A stretch of DNA of 64,000 bases from Cliona cf. orientalis. Lineage: Eukaryota; Porifera; Demospongiae; Clionaida; Clionaidae. Both the position numbers and the translations under genes were made by a program. Within the stretch, counting starts at the first letter, position 1. Each line of letters starts with the position of its first letter. The stretch spans positions 10,757,079 through 10,821,078 of the forward strand of contig OZ005689.1 of assembly GCA_963930775.1 (NCBI GenBank). The letters are read 5' to 3'. Below are positions 25,840-37,344 of this stretch, one piece after another. The notes below the pieces were generated by a model. It made no database searches and had not been told where the DNA came from. It saw only the letters and a list, made by a program, of their open reading frames with translations.

Positions 25840-25954
25840 GCTATAGGTATCAGTGCTCATTCCACTATTTCCATGTTCCATATCCTTCACTAATATTCCA
25901 TTCCAAGTCAGTTGAACAGTACTGGTTGCTAGAATAAGTCCTTTAAATAACACT
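25840..25954 (+). promoter_or_regulatory. Putative type-2 promoter/5' UTR block, copy F
   Basis: The same block as at 16,245-16,363 (GTGCTCATTCCACTATTTCC ... AAGTCCTTTAAA), immediately before the copy F ATG. Conservation across three paralogues suggests regulatory or 5' UTR function; no TATA-type element is assigned with confidence. Confidence 0.45.
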
Positions 25955-28135
25955 ATGACTGACAGTAAAATTGAAACTTTGGTTCTATTGTGGCTGTTGT
26001 TTATAAGGGGCAGGCATTCTCAACTGACTGCTGTCATCACTCCCAGAGGTTACAATGCCAGCCTGGATCCTGAAGCCAGCTTCATCTTCCAGTGTGATGT
26101 GACTGGTACTAATAATATACAGTGGTTGGTGGACGGAGAACCTTTAAACACACAAGAAATCAGAGACCGAGGAATCAGTACAAGTAACACCATCACTGTG
26201 GATGAGGCTACTGACAGTTTTAGAAGGAGCCTATTTATTTTGAGAAATATCATTAACATGAATACCACTATTGAATGCCTAGCTACTGATCTCTCACCAA
26301 TTTTCATCAGTGCTAGTGAACCGGTTCTATTCAAAGTTCAAAGACTCTTGGATGCTCCATCAAACTTAATGCTATCAGAAGCTGACAACCAGCACATGAG
26401 GAGATTAAGTTGGGAGGAGCCATTCTCACTAGATATCACTGATGTTGATCCAGACATAGAGTGTTACAATGTGTGCTACAGCCTGGTCAATGTATCAGCA
26501 GAGAAATCCCAGTGCACGTGTGTGAATCAAACAGAGTACACATTTCTCTGTGTTAGTGTTCCTCTTCTCTTCACTGTGTCTGCTGTCAATGTAGTAGGAG
26601 AGGGAGAAGCTACTTCAATACCTCATAATGGATGCAGTTGCACCAGTACCACAGGTTGTGAATAGCTATAGGTTTATTGCTACAAAAAAAATGTTATTTA
26701 TCTTATGCAGTCCCACATATTGTCAGTGCCGATGAAGTAGTATCTTTTTCTCTCTTAGACTACAATCCAACGGCAAAATTTTTATTTCAACAAGTTTGTT
26801 GGGGGAGGGGGTGGGAATTCAGTCTGTACTCATGCACACACAGATGCTACTAGCCGTCTATCTCACCCAAAAACAGATACCTATTAATTTATTGTCTTAC
26901 TTTTTCACTAGTTCTCAGAAGACAGTGAAACAACGACTTGTTTCTTAGTTTATGAAGTTGAAACTTCCCTGCTATCAGAGGCAAATACAACCAACCATGG
27001 CGTTCAAATACCTCAATTTGTTCAGTATTCTCAGTCAAGTGTAAACTTAAGCCTGAAAGTGGACTCTGACCTGTTGGTTAATGAGCTGTATTTGGTGACA
27101 ATCACTGCCATTAATACTGATGGGGAGAGAAACACCGGTGTGACCGTGGAATTCGGTAATAATAATGTTATTTTAACTTCAATTGTTTACGAAAGATCAA
27201 TTTAAATTTTTGCGTAGATACCTATGATGTTCAGTCAGTGAGTGGTAGAGCTATACCTGGTGGATTGGAGCTGAACTGTACATTTGCTGAGGGATCTCGA
27301 GCTCAAAGTTGTATACTCACTGTGTGCAGACTGGAGAATGGCATGGAGGAATGCTGTATGAATCTAACCATCGTTAGGGAGAATCTTCAGCAAAGTGGGC
27401 AATTGACAGGACTTCAGCCTGGATTGTACACTGTCAAGAATGTGACTGAAGTTGAAAGTAACGGTAGTGTGACTCTCCATAGGAGAACTGATGAACTACA
27501 ACTAACCATTACTGAGCCTCCTCCCACTACAGCTCCAACAGGAACAATCTCAGGAGGTCTAGCCATATTGCAATTTATTGACAGTCATGCATGTATTATC
27601 ATGTGTCTCTGTTTTGCAGATTCCACATCTGCTGGTGGAGTGTCAAGCTCTTCTGTTGTTCCTATACTAGGAGGTATGACCAATAATAAATTTTACCATT
27701 CTCAGTTCACTCAGTGTGTATTTAATACTTGGTGGTATAAAGCTCTCAGTCTGTGTTGGTAGTAACATAATAATTAATATTGTTGTGTGTAATAATGCAG
27801 AGATCTGATCACCAAAAGGCCTATATACATAATGACTACAATAATTTTATATCATACTCAGTAACTGTATCCAGGTGTTGTAGCAGTCCTAGCAATGTTG
27901 TTGCTTGCTAGCATCATTATAACAGTTGTAATTTTTGCATACCATCGACAAAAGCTACACCACAGGAATCAAGAGACCCCACAAGGTAGTTCTCATGTTT
28001 CATGTGTGTTATTACTAAGATTACATACATACAGCTGCAGTTTATGAGGAGCCGTATGACTGGGCTGTATCTAGACTACCACAAACAGAGCCTACGATGG
28101 AAGAGTGTCCTGCTTATGGAGTGTTGACCAAATGA
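25955..28135 (+). CDS. Type-2 Ig/FN3 single-pass transmembrane receptor, copy F (intact)
   Basis: Seven exons join in phase to 543 residues: 25,955-26,654; 26,711-26,793; 26,912-27,155; 27,218-27,556; 27,620-27,673; 27,875-27,985; 28,035-28,135 (TGA). The layout matches copy D: signal peptide (LVLLWLLFIRG), Ig (FQCDV ... IQWLVDG ... IECLAT), FN3-like domains, GLQPGLYTV module, EPPPTTAPTGT stalk, TM (VLAMLLLASIIITVVIF), and tail YEEPYDWAV ... CPAYGVLTK. The Ig part differs at many residues from copies B and D (EPLNTQEI, DSFRRSLFILRNIINM), while the first FN3 part is nearly identical. Exon 4 uses a donor 3 bp downstream of the one in copy D (GGAG before GTCTAG), which keeps phase. Exon 2 ends CAA before GTTTGT, a weaker donor than CAG. 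Probably a surface recognition receptor; ligand unknown. Confidence 0.83.
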
Positions 28136-28864
28136 GAATTCACTATCATAATCTGATACGAGTGACATATATCGTAAACATGTACCAGTAACCATGCATG
28201 AGAGTCGTACAAGACAAGTTAGATTAATATTATTTTGGTCATTATGGGTGTTTGTTGATAGTTGAGCCAAATTCTGATTGCGTCCAATTATCATAATCGT
28301 ACCAATGTAATGCAAGGCTCTGCATTGGACTGTGACTTGTTGATGCAAGCTATTTTACTCAGAGTTGTTTCCCACCCTACAATCCACTTGATTGGCATAA
28401 CTACGAAGATTTAATTGATGATTCTTTCATGCAGGATAAATACACACATGTGCACATGTACCTTCCAATCCATTGGTTAATAGAAACAATAACATAATGT
28501 GTACGTGTGCATGTGCATAATTATTATTATGAGTGTGTATGTGTGCTATATCACAAATTACATAATGCTAGCTCCTTATTTATGGTCATGTACAATGTCA
28601 TATCTCAGGTAATAGCTTCCCTAGCTAGCTGCATGTTTGCATCAATCTAAATATCTTAAACTGTTAGACAGAGGGCATTAATAATAATTATTGCCGTACA
28701 CCGCTTAAATATGCGGGACAGCAGGAAGTTTGAAGCAAAAATGGACAAATACTATAGCGTTGAAACAAAATTAATGTGTACCTAATAATCGATAAATAAA
28801 TATGGTATGGAATAGTGCATTCATGATACATGACATTGTTTTATTTTCTGGCAGAATAAGGACA
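28136..28864. other. Spacer after type-2 copy F
   Basis: AT-rich, alignable to the spacers after copies B and D. No gene is seen. Confidence 0.4.
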
Positions 28865-29851
28865 TAGAGTCAGCAATCAAATATCAGCCACCACATATAA
28901 TCAGACACCTGTATCTCAGGAATGGAAAGAGCTATGATCACCATTCTTGCGCTGACTGGTAGCTCTAGTTGAATGCTGATCACATACCAAATCCAAAGTC
29001 TTTGCGATAATGCGATAAACCATGTGTGAGCTAGAGACAAAAATGTTCACCCGTCTGATTTATGCAACTACCAGACGTTTGTACCAAATTTCAGACAATT
29101 AGTTCCCTCACCGCTAAAAATGATGTGTGGACTGCCAGATTTGGAACATATGACTATCTACCCTTACTGTCACTGGCCACCAAATTTTAGTGTACAATGT
29201 TTCTGTAATTGAATGTGACAAGGTTTTAAATAGATTCTACTCACGTTATCAATATTCAGACACTTTTGTTCCATTTTTCCTGATTCAAGGATTCAAAATT
29301 ATTATAAAATTTTTAAGATCACCTTTGCAACCCTTGGATAATCACAAATTGACCAATAGAACATATAACTAGGCTGTATTTGTCTTAATTTAATGAATTG
29401 AAGATCTTTTACCCAATTTTGAATTTCTTAGCCAAGTCTTGCACCTGATTTCCTTAAAAAGTGTCTGAATATTGATGACATGAGGAGTATCTACTTAAAG
29501 CCTTGTCGTATTCAATTTAAGTAACACTGTGGGCTAAAATTTGGTAGCCAGTGACAGCAAGGGTAGGTGGTCATAACTTCCAAATCTGGCACTTCACACA
29601 TCATTTTTAGCGGTGAGGGAACTAATTGTCTGAAATTTGGTACAAACGTCTGGTAGTTGCATAAATCAGACGGGTGAACATTTTTGTCTCTAGCTCACAC
29701 GTGGTTTATCGCAAAGACTTTGGATTTGGTATGTGATCAGCATTTGACTAGAGCTACCAGTCAGCGCAAGAATGGTGATCATAGCTCTTTCCATTCCTGA
29801 GATACAGGTGTCTGATTATATGTGGTGGTTGATATTTGATTGCTGACTCTA
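28865..29851. mobile_element. 987-bp foldback element with about 400-bp arms
   Basis: The left arm (28,865 to about 29,275) begins TAGAGTCAGCAATCAAATAT; the right arm (about 29,455-29,851) is its imperfect complement, ending ATATTTGATTGCTGACTCTA. The spacer is about 180 bp. It interrupts spacer DNA that is continuous in units B and D. No coding capacity was found; it is a snap-back non-autonomous element. Confidence 0.85.
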
Positions 29852-30084
29852 CTAGGCTTAACGTGGAGACTTTGCATGCATACCAATCTACTATTGTTAT
29901 TACACTCCCACTTCATGTTCACATGAGATCTAAGCATAGTTACATGTTTTAATGTCACGCATGAAAGGCAGGCAAATCCACTTAGCACTCATAAAAAAAT
30001 GAGTAGCTATTAGCCCTCTAAATCAGTAGGAATTCACACATACATCAAGGATTGGCACAATACATTATCGAGTATATCTGTTCG

Positions 30085-30335
30085 ACATACTGAACATGGC
30101 ATAACTCCTTACCAGTGTTGCAAGTACGTATGGGTCGACCCTTACCACGTACATTGCTGTACCACAGAACATGGCATAGCTAATTCCTTACCAGTGTTGC
30201 AGTACGTATGGTCGACCCTGTACCGCAGAACATGGCATAACTCCTTACCGGCCCAGTATGCAATAGCACGGTCGACCCCTTACCGCATACAGTACAGTGG
30301 AACGGTCGACCCCTTACCGTACAGAATGGAACGCA
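30085..30335. repeat. SalI-site minisatellite, unit F/G boundary
   Basis: About four degenerate monomers with CATGGCATAACTCCTTACC and GGTCGACCCYTTACCG. The right edge continues into the boundary block also seen at 1,033-1,165. Confidence 0.75.
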
Positions 30336-30516
30336 GCTCGTACAACTACACTATAAGGTGGCATGAATATACATCCTAGCTGCATAGTAAAGTATGGTGG
30401 AAAGCACTCCCTAAAATTAATGTCTGGTTATGGCATCATAAATTATACAAGTCAGCTGTGAATGATCCATTAATGCAACAGTCACAATGCAAGGGAATTT
30501 CTCTTAGCTATTTTAA

Positions 30517-31524
30517 GGTACCATTTAATTGCGTGGGCGTGAGCGTCAGGAATGGCTAATTCAATTAGCGAATCGTGAAGGGGCGTGGCCGAAGAGGCCA
30601 TACGAGTGCTTTTGGTCGAAGGTGGGCGTGTCCAGAATCGGCCAGGGATGATTATGCGCGTGTAATTAGCGACCGGAAGTGGCCCCTGAAGAAAAGGCCA
30701 GTAATTGCCCACATCAAAGCAAGATCAAAGCATTCTTGCTTAACTATTAACCGCAACGACAAAAAAAAAAAAAAGAAAAAAGCTAATTAGGCCTAATTAA
30801 GCATGTGGGCGTGTTCCTTGCACTGTGTGGAGTGTGTGCGTGTGCGTTAATGCAGGTTTTATTGCTTCCGATTGGGCGTGGCTTCACAGGCCAGTGCTTG
30901 GACATCGGGGCCGGGGACTTGGCTGCGGCGATAGGTGGGCGTGTCCCGGATGCGGTGGTGACCTTTGAATCCGTCCAGGAGGCTTTGGGGGCGTGGCAGG
31001 AGGTCAAAGGTGAGGCCATGTCTGTTAATGAGGCACTGTACGGCGGTGCGATCGAGGGGCCTGTACGGCCGGACGGAAGCTGACGATGGTTTGAAGCGGA
31101 TGTGGTTGCGATGACGTGTTGTTAGTCCGCCCACACAGGAAATGAGGTGAGCTCTTGTGTGGGCGATGTGGCAGAACGGCCTCCAAGTGTTTGTGTGTGT
31201 TTTGGCCTTGAGGAAGCTGTGTGTTTTAATTGGGATTGATTGTGGGCTTCCGGTGGACATCCGGTGGTTAGTAGGCACTTGATTGAGAATGGTGGTCCTT
31301 GGGGAACAGGGTGGGGCTGTTTTGGGCGTGGCCTGGCCCCTCCCTTCCGGCTCGGCTTCCGGTCCATGGAGGATATTAAATGAACACTTCCGGCTCTAGC
31401 AGCCACACCCCTGAGACCTGTGCAATTAAAAGGGCGTGGTTACACAACATGCACCTCACTAATGACTTTGATGTGGTTTAGGTGTCATATCCCCCACCTC
31501 ACGCCCACGCAATTTAATGGTACC
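30517..31524. mobile_element. 1,008-bp TTAA-flanked element
   Basis: Inverted ends GGTACCATTTAATTGCGTGG (left) and CCACGCAATTTAATGGTACC (right, complement-matched over about 27 bp) are flanked by TTAA at 30,513-30,516 and 31,525-31,528. The empty site is visible in unit A near 1,250 (CTATTTTGATGCTAATAG), consistent with TTAA duplication. The interior is GC-rich with many GGGCGTGGC-type runs and contains no recognisable protein. TTAA target preference is known for piggyBac- and Kolobok-type transposons; class membership is inference. Confidence 0.85.
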
Positions 31525-31689
31525 TTAATGCTAGTAGCTGTTAGTTCACTACTAAGCACTCAAGGTCTGGTACACTTTATAATTTGTAACACATAATTTA
31601 TATACTCCGAATTACAATGCATACAGAAGAGAGTACAGTGATTGTCCATAACGCATCTCGTTTGATCTGGAAGGACAGTGATAGCAGTC

Positions 31690-32820
31690 ATTGAGTGCTG
31701 GCAGTGATGTTTCTATCTAGCATCCAGTCCGTCAATCCTGACAGTAATTTCCATCCATTGGGAGATGTTGCTACAAATTCGCATGCAAGATCACCTATCA
31801 ATGGCGCAATGATATTTCTAGCTGGCTGAAGTTTCTAATGCTCTCGCCCCACCGAGGCAGTGGTGCTCATACATCCTCAGAGTCAGAGTGATATGGATGA
31901 ATCCACACCCGTCCAGGCTATGTGGCTGTGGTTGGATATCATAGTCTCCCCAGTACAGATGACTACAGGTACTCCATTACTTATTGTTCCATTAATAATT
32001 GGTTTGGTACTAACTATCCCACAAGGGACACTGACATTTGCAGGTATTATCTAAAATATTAATGCGGTTAATATTGGTGTGTAGATCTATAGTAGTCTTC
32101 CATTTTTTCTTCATAAGGTTAACAAATCCAACTATGTTTAATACTAATGACGTAAGTAAACTATGAAGTGATCTGGAAAGGTCGTGGCTCCGGAGTTAAG
32201 AGCTGAGGGACGTGTCCTTCTATGCCAATACTTACATTTGGAGCCACACTGCCATGCATGGACTCCGGAACCTTCACGGCATTTCCCACCCACTCAGCGC
32301 AATCAGGACTCAGGAGCCCCTACCGGCTGAAAAAGTCAGCAGCACTAAACGCATTAGTAGCACTCATTGCTTACCGAGTCTATAACACTCCCTCAGTCTG
32401 AGAGAATCTGGAAGGACTCTGGAAGTGGAGCATATCGGGATTTTTCATATCACAGGGTACGTGGTAGAGTCCTCCAGCATATACTTGTTGGGGGACATTG
32501 CAGTTGTTTCTCACTCTAGTCCTTTCTATGGCATAGCTGTCAAAGCAATCAAACCAGTTGTTCTTGCAGCACTGATTGGCTTTCAAGAGGTGCGGATGGA
32601 TGAGGAATCTGGAGAAAAACACAATGTCGTATTATACTAACGTACCTGTCCATCTGGATATAGAGCACTTAATGGCCACATTACGTATATATGTGCCATT
32701 TGATCCCATTCATCTCAGCCCTCTACGTATGACATCCAATGTGTGAATCCAAGTATGTTACTACTTGGTTGTGGAAGTTTGTGTGGAATGATTGTGGAAG
32801 CATCTGATTGCTGCTTTATG
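31690..32820 (+). pseudogene. Vps62/DUF946-like segment, copy G (decayed)
   Basis: Aligns with copies A and E: NFHPLGDVATNSHARSPIN (about 31,745), then a deletion of about 30 bp that removes the 'GFTEVWND' codons near 31,850, then 'GCGS'-type text, 'YEVIWKGRGSGV' (about 32,165), 'SIYLLGDIAVVSHSSPF' (about 32,475) and 'GFQEVRMDEESG' (about 32,580). The pieces lie in different frames. Two copies of the PLGD/SLGD repeat are visible, as in copy E. Confidence 0.55.
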
Positions 32821-32924
32821 TAAGATATAAAAGCTCTATATGCACACATATTAATGTCCATGCACTGGCAGTGATAACTGCTGATAATTAGCTAGCTAGT
32901 GCCATCATGCACTAAAGGTGTGTC

Positions 32925-33450
32925 AAGAAGGAGCGTACCCCCACACTAATGCTTTCCCAAATCTAATTAATACTGCAAAGAAAGAGTGTACCCCTGTACT
33001 GTTCCCTCCCCGCTTACAACAGGCAAGAAAGAGTGTACCCCCACACTTATGCTTTCCCGAATCTACCTAATACTGGAAAGAAAGAGTGTACCCCTGAACT
33101 CTTCTCTCTCAGTTTACTAATAGGCAAGAAAGAGTGTACCTCTGCACTCTTATCTTCCCAATAGTAGCTAACTGGCAAGAAAGAGTGTACCCAGAACGGT
33201 TATACTGGCAGGAAAGAGTGTACCCCTACACTCCTTCCCCAGTAATACGCGGGCATTGACCTTTGTGTACCCCCACAGTATTTTAACCCCTTATTTCCCA
33301 AGTAACACTTGCAGGAAAGAGTGTAGGGGTACACTCAGTTAACGCTGGTAGAATATAGTAGGCTAGTCTCGTCCCCAGATCCCACCTTTTAGGGTGGGGT
33401 CTGGGGACGAGACTAAAAGTAGGCAGGAAAGAGTCAGAGAAAGAGTGTAC
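32925..33450. repeat. Palindromic GAAAGAGTGTACCCC minisatellite, copy G
   Basis: Longer than copies A and E, with about ten AAGAAAGAGTGTACCYCTRC monomers. A hairpin insertion splits it at 33,364-33,415, and more monomers of the same family flank the inverted block up to 33,890. Confidence 0.75.
33364..33415. mobile_element. 52-bp hairpin micro-element
   Basis: TAGTCTCGTCCCCAGATCCC faces its complement GGTCTGGGGACGAGACTA across six bases, with one mismatch in about 23 bp arms. Copy E has the uninterrupted sequence (TATAGTAGGCAGG near 21,715). AGTAGGC appears on both sides, suggesting a 7-bp target duplication. A related string, CTGGGGACGAGGCTA, occurs near 45,420. Confidence 0.75.
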
Positions 33451-33489
33451 CCCCAGGAAGAAAATCTGTTATTTAAAAAAAAAATCATA

Positions 33490-33850
33490 TATGAGCCACA
33501 ATAATAATAAATTTATTACAAGTAGCTAATTTAATTACTTTGTGATAAAACTGTACCACTGCTGGCAAGTGACAATAAAGCTATTAACAGTAGGTAGATC
33601 ATATCTTGCTCTGCAGCTGATCGAATGCGCAAGAAATAGATTGCAGTATAGTTGCATCCATGGCATCACTCGATTAAATAGCTGCGTGATGTAATAGCAA
33701 CAAATGTTCAAGCATAACGTGACAGGATGTGACACTTTTGATGACCGCACCCATTTTAATGGGCAGGAAAGAGTGTATATACCCCCACACTCTTTCCTGC
33801 CTGAAAACGGAGGCATGCATAGTCTAAATTTAGTGTGGGGATACACTTGG
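33490..33850 (-). repeat. Inverted block of tandem-unit DNA
   Basis: This block reads as the reverse complement of what units A (about 2,890-3,215) and E (about 21,800-22,140) carry in forward orientation, for example ACTGTACCACTGCTGGCAAG for CTTGCCAGC..CAGTGGTACAG. It is bounded by facing GGCAGGAAAGAGTGT monomers. The normal acceptor of the Ig exon, which should follow, is missing. Confidence 0.85.
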
Positions 33851-34277
33851 ACCTTGTCTCCGTTTTTTTTTTGGCAGGAAAGAGTGTGAACTTGTTATCA
33901 GCCCTGACTCAAGGCTACTGCCAGTTGGAAGAAGTGCTACATTCACTTGTAAATTTCTTAATGTAAACGAAAATCATCATCCTTTCTGGCAAATCAATCA
34001 AACAGAAGCAAGCAATGCTTTTAACAGGGGCCAATTAATGAGAAGAGGTTTCAACATACTTAATGATCAAGAAGATAGCAATGGGATCACGACACTCACC
34101 TTAATTGTGAACAGTTCTTATGCTGGTGTCAATATTAAATACCGTGATACAGTGTAGAACACTAACCCATGTTCAGAGCCAAATCGCAACTATTTTGACA
34201 ATTGCTGGTAAACATTAATGCCAATCGTTTATATAATACAAAATTAATGTCTGAATATAGCTACTCATTGCTAAAAT

Positions 34278-35876
34278 ATCATAGAGTCGGTAGACTCTAT
34301 AAGTAGGGATGGCCCGGATATGCCATATATATAATACATTACAAAAAAGTAAATAAATCAGAGCAAATAAAATGCTAAGATTTTAAACTTTCATATTCAT
34401 AATCTACATCAAAATATCTATCTATCAAGACCCAAACCGTCCATGGAAACAATCGGGTATGCCTGAACCAGCTGTGTAAAGAAATCATAAAAAATGCAAA
34501 AAATCTCAATCTTCTAGTCTTCTACTCTTCTCGGGCTAACTCGATATTGCCAGGACTTCTCACCTTAGCTTGAGTATAAATCCACTCCATTTTGTAGCGC
34601 GCACGTCTGTGGCACGCTAGTTTTTGTGTTATCAGGACAGCGATTTAATCGTGGGCGTGTACAGCGCATTCTGCGAGTGGGTGTGTCTGATTTGCCATTT
34701 TGTCATACAATACGCGTGCTCAGAAGGAATTGCCATGGTGATTGCCGCGAAGTCATGTGACCGTAGTCAGCGGCGCGCGCGACGTTATAGGCCGGCCAGT
34801 CCAGATCCAGGCGCGCTACAGTGCGAGGCTAGCGCGCGCTCGATCGATTGCCGAACTAGACTATGAGCGTTCAGCGACAACTGAATGGTAGCTGCCAACA
34901 CTAAACATCGCTTCCTAATCAGAAGGTACTCCGCATCGCTACGTGGCCCAAAACAGCCTTCTTTCAATTTCAACTTGAAGTTGTCACTGAGCCCGGGCTA
35001 TCTTGACGAGTTGAGAGGCACATAGTGCTTGGTAGAAGCCATTACACTGACACCTCCATGAAATTTCAATCAATAAAATTTATTATGTATCATTGCATAT
35101 ACAAGTGAAGGACAATCATTGTATAATATTATTATATTTAATAGCAAGCATATGCACGTTTCTTCGACACAAGTGTCCATTGTCCATCGTGCACAAATGC
35201 TAGCCTGGTGTCTGGATGTGCCTGATCTGCGTGTTAAACATGTATAGACTAATTTTTTGGTTACCATGCACTCAGTCATCCAATGGTCTTGTACCCTGAA
35301 ATCGAAGGTTAACACACTGCTAGTTACACATTTACAGAAGATAAGCTACAAGATAGTGAATGAAAACACAGACGTAGTTTTACCCATTGATGATAAAGTC
35401 CAGCATTGAACGGATAAACCGTGCCAGGTAGCTCTAGTGTTGAATTGCCCAGAGGGCAATAAAAAAAGAATAAAACAAGTATAAAAAATAATTAAATAAA
35501 TTGAAGGATGAAGTAGGGATGACAGGGTCAAAAAGTACACAAACAAGATTAGGGATAATCACATCCACTTAGTCTATACATCCCTACGCTTGCTTTTCTC
35601 AATTATCATGCTCCTGTTGATGGTGACCCATTGGTGCTATCCTTAATTTATGATATGCATGTGGAAGATATTCACTATGCTCATAACCAGGGGTGGGGGA
35701 TAATCAGCTTTTAAATTAATCGTTGCATTACTGACTGGTTAGTTAAGTACTCAAAAAGTAAGCGTAGGGATGTATAGACTAAGTGGATGTGATTATCCCT
35801 AATCTTGTTTGTGTACTTTTTGACCCTGTCATCCCTACTTCATCCTTCTATTTATTTAATTATTTTTTATACTTGT
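34278..35876 (-). mobile_element. Composite non-autonomous element, full-length copy 2 (reverse)
   Basis: Reverse orientation of the element at 12,821-14,244: it starts with the ATAGAGTCGGTAGACTCTAT hairpin and ends with the foldback at 35,475-35,876 (outer ACAAGTATAAAAAATAATT and its complement). Units A and E have the uninterrupted intron, which fixes both ends. The interior includes CpG-rich DNA at 34,590-34,900 related to 13,560-13,920. Confidence 0.7.
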
Positions 35877-37185
35877 ATATGATGGATTGGGCAGCATTCA
35901 AGAGAACTAACGACCATTAATTTTGTCCTTATTTTAGTAGATCCTCCTTTCTCTCCAAACCCACTTTTGGAACAGACTAGCTCATCAATTTTATCCCTGA
36001 AATGGTCTCCACCATTTCTATGGCCGGGATACTACATCAGGAACTACAACATAAGTGTCAGAGACAACAGTGGTGAAATATTAAGCACCTATCAAGTGAA
36101 CTCAACCACATTCAGCGAAGCCGTATTGGCACTACCACTCAATGAAACTTATCATGTTTGCATGCAATTTAACTTTATAATCACCCCAGGGCATCTAGAT
36201 ATTGCTGGTCAGAGTCGCTTTGTAAAAGGTGGATATTATGCACGTAAGTATTGTTAAATTTACTATACTCAACCATACAACTTGGTTCAGAGATGTTTGA
36301 ACTTGTGCAAAATATTATGATAGCAACTAGGATACTATGGTAATTATTAATTAATTATTCTTACATACAGCTCTGGATGAATTTGATGTCTCAGCTACTG
36401 TATTCTTTAGAGCTGACGGAACACCTTTAGTGAGGGCCTTATTAAAGGTATAATATTAAGAAAATATTCATAATAATAATATTATAGTATGTACACTGAA
36501 AATAATGTTTTGTACTAATATCATTATTATTGTAGCCTTCTGACAAGATCTGCAGCTACCAGGAATTGAGCATTGCAATCAACATAACAGACAGAGCTAC
36601 AAATGCTTTGGTGACTAACAATGGTCCAATACCCCACCGTGGCAACGGCAGTTTTGAATATGACATTACATCCAGCAACCTCAAAAGGGAAGTGGAATAC
36701 TTTATGACTGTTACAGTCTACACTGGATTTGAAAGCTCAACTTTCTCTTACTCATTCAGTAAAAATTTAAGAAGATTATACCATATTATAAGATTACTGT
36801 GTACGTTAATAGATAAATTTGGGATTGAGTGTACTGTCAAAAGTTCAAAACACCTTACACACATGTAATTGCTTTCCTTAATGATAAGACAGCTTACATA
36901 ACACATCAATCATAAATAAGCAGTACTCCAATTATTAATTTTTTTGGGAAGTTCTTTGTGAACTATATTAATATCCAATTGAGTAAGTTTACGTTATCAC
37001 ATGTCTATGACGCTTGAATGTGAAAATCTGGCTCAAAATTAACATACAGGAGCATTAGTGTTAACAATATTAAGACCTTGGCTAGCTACCCAATAATTAT
37101 CAGTATAATATTACATCATTATGAATATTGCATTATGTATACATGTAATCATAGATGTAATATATCCCTGCTGTGTATAAGTATA

Positions 37186-37344
37186 TACCGTAGTGTCCCT
37201 TGCAAGCGCCCACTCCCAGGTAAGTGCACATGTACCTCACTTCAAGGGGCCACTGTAGCAGCTTCTATACAAACCTATGGAATTTTGATCCCGGGTAAGC
37301 GCCCATGCGAACCAAAATTGTGAGTTATGTTTAAGCGACCGGTA
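37186..37344. mobile_element. TACCGTA MITE, GTGTCCCGGG subfamily, copy G
   Basis: Same position and nearly the same sequence as 4,948-5,110 (TACCGTAGTGTCCCTTGCAA ... AAGCGACCGGTA), inherited through unit duplication. Confidence 0.6.

Noticed and set aside
30575..31406. Several open frames on both strands in GC-rich DNA
   Set aside because: They lie within the TTAA element, overlap each other on both strands and follow the GGGCGTGGC composition; no known protein.
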